Shown: piece by piece, positions 52,395-59,578 of the stretch | Layout of the letters: every line of letters starts with the position of its first letter | How positions within the stretch are numbered: the stretch's first letter is position 1 | Assembly (NCBI RefSeq): GCF_029240215.1 | Contig: NZ_JARBTK010000002.1 | Location: 248,001 to 312,000, forward strand | Origin: Chryseobacterium sp. | Lineage (GTDB): Bacteria; Bacteroidota; Bacteroidia; Flavobacteriales; Weeksellaceae | Reading direction: 5' to 3' | Length of the DNA: 64,000 nt | The notes under the pieces: generated by a model | Seen by the model: the letters and a program-made list of their open reading frames with translations, nothing else | Databases searched by the model: none | What the model was told of the DNA's origin: nothing | Translations under genes and position numbers: made by a program

Positions 52395-52706
52395 CTATCT
52401 TCTGAAGCCACCATTGTATGCTACTTTTTTGTCTTTTTTAAAATCTTTTTGCTGAGATCTTGTGTACTTTGCATATTGATCTTTAGAAAGTATTTTTCTG
52501 ATTCTCATTTCGTACTCTCTTTGGCTTAATCTTTCTCTTGAAAGTGCATTGATTTTTCTCTGCTGATCCGGACTTAGTCTCAAACCTCCGAAATCATTGT
52601 TGTTTTGGTGAAATTCTGTTTTATCGTTTCTTACATCATTTCTTCTTTGTTGTGCGTTGGCAGTAAATGCGATCACTAAACCGACTACTAAAAATAACTT
52701 TTTCAT
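52395..52706 (-). CDS. Small secreted Spy/LTxxQ-like protein
   Basis: This 103-residue protein has a signal peptide (MKKLFLVVGLVIAFTANAQ). The mature part has LSPDQQRKINALSRERLSQRE and ILSKDQYAKYTRSQQ, a helical Spy/CpxP-like pattern of L/Q repeats with a strongly basic end. It is probably a periplasmic stress protein. It stands alone with no clear partner. Confidence 0.65.
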   Translation of the reverse strand: MKKLFLVVGLVIAFTANAQQRRNDVRNDKTEFHQNNNDFGGLRLSPDQQRKINALSRERLSQREYEMRIRKILSKDQYAKYTRSQQKDFKKDKKVAYNGGFRR

Positions 52707-52853
52707 AATACAAATTTTTAAGATTAATTATTGTTGTTCTTGCTTTAAAAGAATCAATAGATGTGCCTCAAAGTATCATGAAAAGGCTGTTATCGACGAA
52801 TGGAAGTATTGTATATACCAAATGTTAAATTATGTAGACCAACCTGTTTTTAT

Positions 52854-53753
52854 TTATTTATAAGCAATTCTGTTGGCTTCAGTATCTTCAAGTTGTTTAA
52901 TGATTGAAGGAGGAATTTCGCTGCTGTCGATAGGAAAACTGATAGAATCCGGAACAAAAGCTCTTCTGTCGCTTACCTTCTGAAATATCTCGAAAAGAGC
53001 AATCGGTTCCTGATTAAAACTAATACAAGTACTTATAAAATGCAATTCATAGAGCTTATATTCTGGATTTTTGATCTTCTCATTGATATCTTTTATTCTT
53101 GAGATAAAATGTCTTTGGCGGATAAAGGTATTGCTGTTCATGATAATAAAAACGTAATCTGAATATGCCGTTACTTTCCCGAAATATTTGTGACGATCTC
53201 CGCCGCTTCTTTCGATAAAATATTCGCCTGAGGTTTCAGATTTGTAAATTTCCATTGCAGAACGCCAGATTCTGTCATCTTTTGCCTGAAGAGGATTATC
53301 CGGTAAATTTCTGTTGTAAGAATACCAACATCCAACCAAACGATCCAAAAGCAAAGTGTTTTGCTTCGTATTGTTCATATCAATTTTAAGATCATTAAAA
53401 TTGAACACTTCACTATTTGAATTAATAAAATCAATATAATTCGAATAGCCCAAAACTTTTACAATAAGACTGAGTTTGGCAAGATTTGGCTTGCTCAGAA
53501 TCGAATTTTCGTTTTGATAAAATTTCTTTAATTTATTGATAATCAGATGTTCATATAGGTAATTTGTTCCTAAAACATCTGCTTTTTTCTTAATATTTTT
53601 TTCTTCATTGTCATTCACAATTAATTCGTTGAGTTCATCAACAATGTAAGACCATTCAGTTTTGGTGACATTTTCCCAATGATTTTTCTTCAAAAAATGA
53701 AGGCTCAGAAAATCCATCAATTTTTCGAGATGTAAAATATCTTCTTTTTTCAT
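52854..53753 (-). CDS. Hypothetical protein, helical N-terminus and beta-rich C-terminus
   Basis: This 299-residue protein has no signal or membrane segment. The first half is helical, with Leu/Lys repeats (ILHLEKLMDFLSLHFLKKN, NKLKKFYQNENSILSKPN). The second half starts LVGCWYSYNRNLPDNPLQ and reads as alternating beta strands (EIYKSETSGEYFIER, YVFIIMNSNTF). No family is recognised. It faces a glycine-rich gene divergently. Low-complexity Asn content is high. Confidence 0.55.
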   Translation of the reverse strand: MKKEDILHLEKLMDFLSLHFLKKNHWENVTKTEWSYIVDELNELIVNDNEEKNIKKKADVLGTNYLYEHLIINKLKKFYQNENSILSKPNLAKLSLIVKVLGYSNYIDFINSNSEVFNFNDLKIDMNNTKQNTLLLDRLVGCWYSYNRNLPDNPLQAKDDRIWRSAMEIYKSETSGEYFIERSGGDRHKYFGKVTAYSDYVFIIMNSNTFIRQRHFISRIKDINEKIKNPEYKLYELHFISTCISFNQEPIALFEIFQKVSDRRAFVPDSISFPIDSSEIPPSIIKQLEDTEANRIAYK

Positions 53754-53870
53754 GAGTTTGTTTTGTAAGACTAATTTAAGATTTTTTTAATTCTAAAAAA
53801 GATGTTTGCAGGACTTTTATATTTTCAAATCAATAGAAATTTGAATAGAAAAATTTAAAATACAAAACAA

Positions 53871-54611
53871 ATGAAAACAGAAATTGTATTAAGAAATGAA
53901 AATCTTTGGCAAAGAATTCAGGAATTTTCATTGGATGCTCAGAATGCATCATTTCCTTTCTCTAAAAAGCTCGCAAAAGAAGAAAATTGGAGTTCGGAAT
54001 TTACTCAAAGAGCTATTGAAGAGTATAAAAAGTTTGTTTATCTCTGCTGTATTTCGCCAAACGGAGCTTCGCCGAGCGAAATTGTTGATAAAGTTTGGCA
54101 TATGCATCTGATTTATACTCAGAATTATTGGGAAGATTTTTGCCCGAATGTTTTGAAAATGAATTTGCATCATCATCCTTCAAAGGGAGGTTTTGAAGAA
54201 AACAGCAAACATCAAAACTGGTTTTCGGAAACTTTGGAAAACTATAAAGAAATTTTCCAACAAGAAGCTCCTGATGAAATTTGGAAATGTCACAATAAAA
54301 AATCTTCATTTTGGAACTTCGGGTTTAAATTTCTTCTCTTGCTTCTGGCTTTTTTTCTCCTCAATTCCTGCTCAAATGAAACTGGTTCTGCGATGATTAC
54401 CATCGGAATAATTGCAGTAATAGTATTTTTTGTATTTGGAATTGCCGGAGCATTATTTGGAGAAAATAATTCCACAGATCTAGAGAAGAAAAATAAAAAT
54501 GATGGTAATTCAGACAGTGGAAGTTGTGGCGGTGGAGGAAGCAGCTGCAGTGGCGGAAGCAGTTGCGGCTCAGGTTGCGGCGGCGGTTGTGGTGGATGTG
54601 GCGGAAGCTGA
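53871..54611 (+). CDS. GRDP-like protein with WHxH motif and Gly/Cys-rich tail
   Basis: This 246-residue protein has an N-terminal helical domain with VDKVWHMHLIYTQNYWEDFC (about residues 72-91), matching the WHxHL motif of glycine-rich-domain (DUF1399-like) proteins. A membrane segment at about 145-165 (KFLLLLLAFFLLNSCS) and a second at about 172-195 follow, then a low-complexity tail (about 215-246) made almost only of Gly, Cys and Ser (SCGGGGSSCSGGSSCGSG). The tail holds nine cysteines. The function is unknown; metal or thiol chemistry is a guess. The next gene follows after 11 bases. Confidence 0.65.
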   Translation: MKTEIVLRNENLWQRIQEFSLDAQNASFPFSKKLAKEENWSSEFTQRAIEEYKKFVYLCCISPNGASPSEIVDKVWHMHLIYTQNYWEDFCPNVLKMNLHHHPSKGGFEENSKHQNWFSETLENYKEIFQQEAPDEIWKCHNKKSSFWNFGFKFLLLLLAFFLLNSCSNETGSAMITIGIIAVIVFFVFGIAGALFGENNSTDLEKKNKNDGNSDSGSCGGGGSSCSGGSSCGSGCGGGCGGCGGS

Positions 54612-54622
54612 AAAAGAGTGTT

Positions 54623-54973
54623 ATGAAAAAGATAATCATTCATTCAATCCCGGTTTTCATAAGCATGATTTGGCTTATGCTGGAACATAACACTTGCCAT
54701 CCAATCTTTTTGAAAGGTCCAGATTTTTTAAGGTATTATCTGATTCTTTTAACGGGAATTTATCTCTCGATTCCTATCCTGAAATTCTTCAAAGAATCTG
54801 TTTCTAAAACAACTTTTTATTTTCTCATTTCAATATTTATTTTAGGTTTAATCAAGCTGATCAGAGGTTTGTATTTAGGAAAACCTGTTGGATATTTAAT
54901 AATGATTTTAATTATAGAAATTACTGTAATTACCATTGTTAAATCATTTCAATTCAATAAAAAGTTTAATTAA
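54623..54973 (+). CDS. Small multi-pass membrane protein
   Basis: This 116-residue protein has three or four hydrophobic helices (about residues 5-20, 38-54, 62-78 and 86-104) and a short polar loop, EHNTCHPIFLKGPD. I chose the ATG at 54623 because it lies just after the Gly/Cys-rich gene, while upstream codons in this frame only mirror that tail. It is probably in the same operon. No family is recognised. Confidence 0.6.
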   Translation: MKKIIIHSIPVFISMIWLMLEHNTCHPIFLKGPDFLRYYLILLTGIYLSIPILKFFKESVSKTTFYFLISIFILGLIKLIRGLYLGKPVGYLIMILIIEITVITIVKSFQFNKKFN

Positions 54974-54998
54974 ATCATTTTAGTTTTTAACAAAACAA

Positions 54999-55024
54999 AA
55001 CCCGAAACAAAGATGCTTCGGGAT
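54999..55024. terminator. Possible terminator between convergent small genes
   Basis: CCCGAA pairs with TTCGGG across a short loop, with T-rich DNA to the right, between 54973 and 55034. Confidence 0.5.
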
Positions 55025-55033
55025 TATTTTTGA

Positions 55034-55243
55034 TTAATTGTTTTCTTCTTTCTCATGTTTTGTTTTATAACCATATTTTTTACAGGTATAGATCGTAATT
55101 GCCAATAAAATAAAACTTAGAAAAAGGTGAGATTTCTCTGGATGTACAATTGCATTATACACATTATATCCGAAAACAAAAGACACTAAGAAGATCAAAA
55201 TCTGATTGGTTTGAGCATACTGATTTTTTAAGGTAGTTTTCAT
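55034..55243 (-). CDS. Small two-helix membrane protein
   Basis: This 69-residue protein has hydrophobic segments QILIFLVSFVFGYNVYNAIV and HLFLSFILLAITIYTCKKYG and a charged tail, KTKHEKEENN. The function is unknown. It stands alone between convergent neighbours. The short length keeps the confidence moderate, but the codon pattern and the start context (ATG, A-rich upstream) are good. Confidence 0.5.
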   Translation of the reverse strand: MKTTLKNQYAQTNQILIFLVSFVFGYNVYNAIVHPEKSHLFLSFILLAITIYTCKKYGYKTKHEKEENN

Positions 55244-55363
55244 AATTAATAATTTTTGTTGTTATTTATTAAGTAAGTATGACAAACCAAAATTTGTTAC
55301 AAGAAAACAAAAAGCCCGGAAAAATATATTTCCAAACTGTAAATTTTGAATAATGAAGATAAA

Positions 55364-56134
55364 CTAATTCATCAAACTGATATTCGTAAGACCTCCATCG
55401 GAAAGAATTTCAGTACCTACAATAAAAGAAGATTCATCAGATGCCAAAAATACTGCGGCATTACCAATATCAGAAGGAAGTCCTTGTCTTCCGACAGGTG
55501 TAATATCTATCCACATTTGCTTTACCTGATCCACTTGTTCCTGTGAGACAAGTTTTCCAAAAACCGGCGTATCGATAGAACCCGGTGAAAGTGCGTTCAC
55601 TCTAATTTTTCTTGATAATAAATCCAACGACAAACCTTTTGCCAACGAAATAATCGCTGCTTTTGCTGCTCCGTAAATTGCCATTCCTGGTGCGGCACGA
55701 TGAGCTGCACTCGATCCGATAAGAATGATTGACGCTCCATCATTTAGGTATGGAAGTGATTTTTGTACAGAAAAATAAGCACTTTTCAGATTGAGATCCA
55801 TGTATTTGTCATAGCTTTCTTCAGTTACATTATCTACTGTTCCCATCGCAACACCATCAACAATACCACCTGCATTCACAACCAATACATCAATCTTTCC
55901 AAATTTATCAGCCGTTTTCATAAAGATATTTTCCAGATCATTAAGATTTGTGACATCACCCTTAACGGCAATAAAATCTTCTCCTAATTCGTTCAAAGAA
56001 TCTTTCAGAGTTGCTTCGTTTCTTCCTGTAATTGCACCCACTGCGCCTTCTTTTTTAAACGCTTCTGCAATACCGAATCCGATACCGCTGTTTCCGCCTG
56101 TAACGACGGCTACTTTATTTTTTAACTTACTCAT
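55364..56134 (-). CDS. SDR-family oxidoreductase A
   Basis: This 256-residue classical SDR has TGGNSGIGFGIAEAF (residues 12-26), VNAGG, catalytic Ser in IGSSAAHRA and YxxxK in IYGAAKAAI, then NALSPGSIDTPV and the closing SDGGLTNISL. It is probably NADP-dependent and acts on an unknown carbonyl. It lies 13 bases after a second SDR gene (56148-56903); the pair is divergent from an HxlR regulator across a GTAAC array. Confidence 0.85.
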   Translation of the reverse strand: MSKLKNKVAVVTGGNSGIGFGIAEAFKKEGAVGAITGRNEATLKDSLNELGEDFIAVKGDVTNLNDLENIFMKTADKFGKIDVLVVNAGGIVDGVAMGTVDNVTEESYDKYMDLNLKSAYFSVQKSLPYLNDGASIILIGSSAAHRAAPGMAIYGAAKAAIISLAKGLSLDLLSRKIRVNALSPGSIDTPVFGKLVSQEQVDQVKQMWIDITPVGRQGLPSDIGNAAVFLASDESSFIVGTEILSDGGLTNISLMN

Positions 56135-56147
56135 TTAATTTAAATTT

Positions 56148-56903
56148 TTAAAAGCCATAAATTCCTCCGGAAACGGCAATCTGTTCACCATTAACCCATC
56201 CTGCGTCGTCGGAAGCGAGAAATACAGCTGCTTTTGCGATATCTTCTGGTTGTCCTGTTCTTCCGAGAGGTGTGGTTGAAATTAGTTTTGCTTCAAACTC
56301 ACTACCAATGAATCCTGCAGCATGAGAACCTTCTGTCTCTACAACACCTGGTAAGATTGAATTGATACGAATATTTCTTCCCGAAAACTCTTTAGATAGA
56401 GCTACGGTAATTGCATCTAATGCCGTTTTTGTTGCAGAATATACAGAACCTGTTGGCAACGGAGATCTGCTTGCTCCTGAACTAACGTTAATGATATTTC
56501 CGCCTTTCTCACCAAACATTTTTAAGGCCGATTGAATGGCGAAAATTGATCCTAAAACATTGATGTTGAATTGCTGATGAAATGTTTCTGCCGATACCTG
56601 TTCGATAGGTTCGTAGTTGTAAATTCCTGCATTGTTGACCAGAATATCCAATGTTCCGAAAGCATTTTTTGTTTCATCAAACAGTCTGATTACATCTTCT
56701 TGTTTTGATACATCTCCCTGTACTGCGATTGCTGTTCCACCATTATCGGTAATAGTTTTTACAACTTTTTCCGCATCTTCTTTACTTGATGCATAATTGA
56801 CTACAACTTTAGCACCTTCTGCTGCAAAATATTTTGCGATTGATGCTCCTATTCCTTTTGAAGCGCCTGTAATTACGGCAACTTTATTTTCTAATTTACT
56901 CAT
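56148..56903 (-). CDS. SDR-family oxidoreductase B
   Basis: This 251-residue SDR has TGASKGIGASIAKYF (residues 12-26), NNAG in LVNNAGIYNYEP, Ser in NVSSGASRSP and YxxxK in VYSATKTAL, with the closing VNGEQIAVSGGIYGF. The FabG/glucose-dehydrogenase-like type is the best fit; the substrate is unknown. It starts 116 bases from the divergent HxlR gene, with a TAATTTTG -7-like box on its strand (56929-56936). Confidence 0.85.
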   Translation of the reverse strand: MSKLENKVAVITGASKGIGASIAKYFAAEGAKVVVNYASSKEDAEKVVKTITDNGGTAIAVQGDVSKQEDVIRLFDETKNAFGTLDILVNNAGIYNYEPIEQVSAETFHQQFNINVLGSIFAIQSALKMFGEKGGNIINVSSGASRSPLPTGSVYSATKTALDAITVALSKEFSGRNIRINSILPGVVETEGSHAAGFIGSEFEAKLISTTPLGRTGQPEDIAKAAVFLASDDAGWVNGEQIAVSGGIYGF

Positions 56904-56956
56904 TGTTTTATATATTTAAAAACTTGAGCAAAATTATTACATTAAAATTTATTTTG

Positions 56957-57015
56957 GTAACTTTGTAACGAAAAGTAACTGTAACCATGGAGTAACACGG
57001 TAACAAAAAAGTAAC
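56957..57015. promoter_or_regulatory. Seven-copy GTAAC array in the SDR-HxlR divergent promoter
   Basis: GTAAC occurs at 56957, 56965, 56975, 56981, 56992, 57000 and 57011, all in the same direction, spaced 8, 10, 6, 11, 8 and 11 bases. The first overlaps TAACTTTG (56958-56965), a -7 box for the HxlR gene. The pattern fits an operator for cooperative binding of the HxlR protein. No other stretch in the window shows such a density of this word. Confidence 0.6.
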
Positions 57016-57019
57016 CTAT

Positions 57020-57430
57020 ATGAATTGCAAACCCCTTAAAAAAGAAGAACATAAGAAGGAAATGATGGCTGTTCAGGACTCAATGGATGTATTGAGCGGG
57101 AAGTGGAAAATAGCGATTATTTCATCGATTTGTTACTACAATAAAAGAAGATTTTCAGACATTTTAAATGACGTAGTCGGGATTTCCAACAAAATGTTGA
57201 GTAAAGAATTAAAAGAATTGGAAATCAATAAACTGATTAAAAGAACAGTTTTGGATACTCAGCCAATAACGGTTCAGTACGAACTTACAAAGCACGGAAA
57301 ATCTCTGCAAACGATCATCAATAATCTGACAGATTGGGGCATCAAACATAGAAAAGAAATTATCGGGAATACTTCTGTAGCGCACATTAATACCGAATCG
57401 CAAGAAACGGTAACAGCAGATATAATTTAA
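57020..57430 (+). CDS. HxlR-family transcriptional regulator
   Basis: This 136-residue winged-helix protein of the HxlR family has DSMDVLSGKWKIAIISSI (residues 18-35), RRFSDILNDVVGISNKMLSK and the C-terminal YELTKHGKSLQTIINNL. Cys3 near the N-terminus and Cys36 recall the redox-sensing members YodB and HypR, which react with quinones and aldehydes. It is divergent from two SDR genes, so those are its probable targets. Regulation by thiol stress is a suggestion, not shown. Confidence 0.88.
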   Translation: MNCKPLKKEEHKKEMMAVQDSMDVLSGKWKIAIISSICYYNKRRFSDILNDVVGISNKMLSKELKELEINKLIKRTVLDTQPITVQYELTKHGKSLQTIINNLTDWGIKHRKEIIGNTSVAHINTESQETVTADII

Positions 57431-57476
57431 TATGAATGTTCGTAATTAGTAACAACTAAGTTTTTAACAGTATGTT

Positions 57477-57539
57477 TGTCATTCCGTAGGAATCTCAACA
57501 CACTGATAACAATATAGTTAAGATTCCTACGGAATGACA
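57477..57539. repeat. Dispersed palindromic element, copy 2
   Basis: TGTCATTCCGTAGGAATCT (57477-57495) pairs perfectly with AGATTCCTACGGAATGACA (57521-57539). A further TCAAC/TTAAC match extends the stem. It is the same family as 24231-24294 (16 or more of the first 19 bases shared). Confidence 0.85.
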
Positions 57540-57610
57540 AAATGACTGCTGATTTTAGCGGTATGATTAAAGAAGGACATTCCTTTAGTTTAATGAAATT
57601 CTGAAAGAAA

Positions 57611-57633
57611 AAAGACCTTCAGAAAAGGTCTTT
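57611..57633 (-). terminator. Terminator of mnmA
   Basis: AAAGACCTT (57611-57619) pairs with AAGGTCTTT (57625-57633). On the minus strand a six-T run follows. Confidence 0.8.
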
Positions 57634-57643
57634 TAATATATAT

Positions 57644-58831
57644 TTACGAAATAACTCCGCTTCCTAAAAGTTCATCATCAATATACCAAGCCGCAAACTG
57701 CCCTTCAGCAATCGCAGACTGAGGCTCTTCAAATTCCACAAAAAAACAATTTTCAAACTGATAAATTGTCGCTTTCTGAAGTTCCTGTCTGTAACGGAAT
57801 CTCGCCATTACTTCCATCGATTCTCCGTTTTTCAATCTTAAATCTTCACGCACCCAATGCAATTCAGAGTTATCAATTTTTAAAGCTTTTTTATGCAATC
57901 CGGGGAAACTGTGGCTTTCACCGACAAAAATAATGTTGTTTTCCATGTCTCTTGAGACGATAAAACAACTTTCTTTATGACCACCGATTCCTAAACCTTT
58001 ACTTTGTCCGATTGTGAAAAATTGGGCTCCTTGATGTTTACCAATTACTTTTCCGTCAGACTTTTTATAATCTATTTTTTTAGCTAAATATTCCAATTCT
58101 TCTTCTTTTGATGAAAAAATTGGTGTTTCCTGAGAAAACAAAGGCGAATCTTTGAAAATTTCTACAATTTCACCTTCTTTCGGAACCAATTGCTGTTGTA
58201 AAAACTGAGGTAAACTTACTTTTCCGATGAAACACAATCCCTGAGAATCTTTTTTATCAGCAGTAACCAAACCAATTTCTTTTGCAATTTCTCTTACCTG
58301 CGGTTTTGTCAGTTCTCCAATCGGAAATAAAGCTTTTGAAAGCTGATCCTGATTTAACTGACACAGAAAATAAGATTGATCTTTATTGTTATCTTTTCCG
58401 GCCAAAAGATGGAAGATTTCCGTTCCGTTTTCGTCAAATGTTGAATTTACCTGAGCATAATGTCCCGTAGCAACTTTATCTGCACCCAAAGACATTGCTG
58501 TTTTCATAAAAACATCAAATTTCACTTCTCTGTTGCACAAAACATCAGGGTTTGGAGTTCTTCCTCTTTGATATTCATCGAACATATAATCAACGATTCT
58601 TTCTTTGTAAAGTTCGCTCATGTCAATCACCTGAAACGGAATTCCCAATTTTTGGGCAACCATTAAGGCATCATTGCTGTCCTCAATCCATGGACATTCA
58701 TCTTCCAATGTTACCGATGCATCATTCCAGTTTCTCATAAAAAGAGCCACAACTTCGTGCCCTTGTTGTTGCAGCAAATACGCTGTAACACTTGAATCTA
58801 CACCTCCGGAGAGGCCTACTACTACTTTCAT
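57644..58831 (-). CDS. mnmA: tRNA 2-thiouridylase MnmA
   Basis: This 395-residue PP-loop enzyme has [13 protein letters not shown] (residues 8-20), a catalytic cysteine in [11 protein letters not shown] and a second in [10 protein letters not shown] (about 200). The C-terminal OB-like region ([19 protein letters not shown]) is present. It inserts sulphur at C2 of U34 in Lys, Glu and Gln tRNAs, the partner step to MnmG, which is encoded elsewhere in this window. It is full length. Confidence 0.96.
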   Translation of the reverse strand: MKVVVGLSGGVDSSVTAYLLQQQGHEVVALFMRNWNDASVTLEDECPWIEDSNDALMVAQKLGIPFQVIDMSELYKERIVDYMFDEYQRGRTPNPDVLCNREVKFDVFMKTAMSLGADKVATGHYAQVNSTFDENGTEIFHLLAGKDNNKDQSYFLCQLNQDQLSKALFPIGELTKPQVREIAKEIGLVTADKKDSQGLCFIGKVSLPQFLQQQLVPKEGEIVEIFKDSPLFSQETPIFSSKEEELEYLAKKIDYKKSDGKVIGKHQGAQFFTIGQSKGLGIGGHKESCFIVSRDMENNIIFVGESHSFPGLHKKALKIDNSELHWVREDLRLKNGESMEVMARFRYRQELQKATIYQFENCFFVEFEEPQSAIAEGQFAAWYIDDELLGSGVIS

Positions 58832-58983
58832 TTATTCAATTTTACGAAACTCTTAACGGGAGTTCTTAGTTGAGCGACAAAATTACGATAATCCTATTCA
58901 CAAAAAAAATGATAATTTTATGCATTGATAAAAACGATAGTATCATAAAAACGAAAATTACATTTCATCAAAAAATATTTAAT

Positions 58984-59511
58984 ATGAAAAAACTATTTCT
59001 TTCTTCATTCATCCTGATTTCCGGATTGTCATTCTCTCAGGTTTCTGTAGGAACTCCTTCTTCTGAGACAAAAAGGTGGACTTTCGGTGGCGGAATTGGT
59101 GTTGGTTTCGGTAGTAATTCTTATTTTAACCTTCAGGTTGCCCCAAGAGTAGGGTACAGACTTACAGATGACTTAGAGGCTGGTTTGATTGGAAGTGTTT
59201 CTTGGCAGACCTCCGATTTTTATAAATCTACGATGTTTGGTTTCGGACCGTTTGTCAATTATTATTTTGCGAGATCGTTTTATGTTAGTGGAAATCTCCA
59301 GCATTTCTTCGTTAATTATGAAGATAAATTTTATGACTTTAAAGATAATCAGCAAGAGACCGCTCTTTATTTAGGAGGAGGTTATATGCAGCAAATTGGC
59401 AATAATTCCTTCATGCAAATCGGATTGATGTACAATGTTTTATATAAAGAAAACAGCAGTATTTTTTCGGGTGGATTAATTCCGAGTGTGGGTTTTGTAG
59501 TGGGACTTTAG
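58984..59511 (+). CDS. Outer-membrane beta-barrel protein
   Basis: This 175-residue protein has a signal peptide (MKKLFLSSFILISGLSFSQ) and a small barrel of about eight strands: WTFGGGIGVGFGS, LQVAPRVGYRLTDDLEAG, FGFGPFVNYYF and the closing GGLIPSVGFVVGL. I chose the ATG at 58984 because upstream codons are not signal-like. It is possibly a transport or structural porin; the function is unknown. Confidence 0.7.
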   Translation: MKKLFLSSFILISGLSFSQVSVGTPSSETKRWTFGGGIGVGFGSNSYFNLQVAPRVGYRLTDDLEAGLIGSVSWQTSDFYKSTMFGFGPFVNYYFARSFYVSGNLQHFFVNYEDKFYDFKDNQQETALYLGGGYMQQIGNNSFMQIGLMYNVLYKENSSIFSGGLIPSVGFVVGL

Positions 59512-59532
59512 ATTTCCCCATAAAAATAAAAA

Positions 59533-59558
59533 AAGCATCGGGAAATTCCCGATGCTTC
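59533..59558. terminator. Bidirectional terminator between barrel gene and clpC
   Basis: AAGCATCGGGA pairs with TCCCGATGCTT (loop AAT), with A-runs to the left and T-rich sequence to the right. Confidence 0.8.
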
Positions 59559-59578
59559 ATTATTTATTAAAATTGATA

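Noticed and set aside
54499..54690. Overlapping frames through the Gly/Cys-rich tail
   Set aside because: They come from the repetitive codons of the tail read in other frames; only the frame with the WHxH domain has a start, a structured domain and membrane segments.
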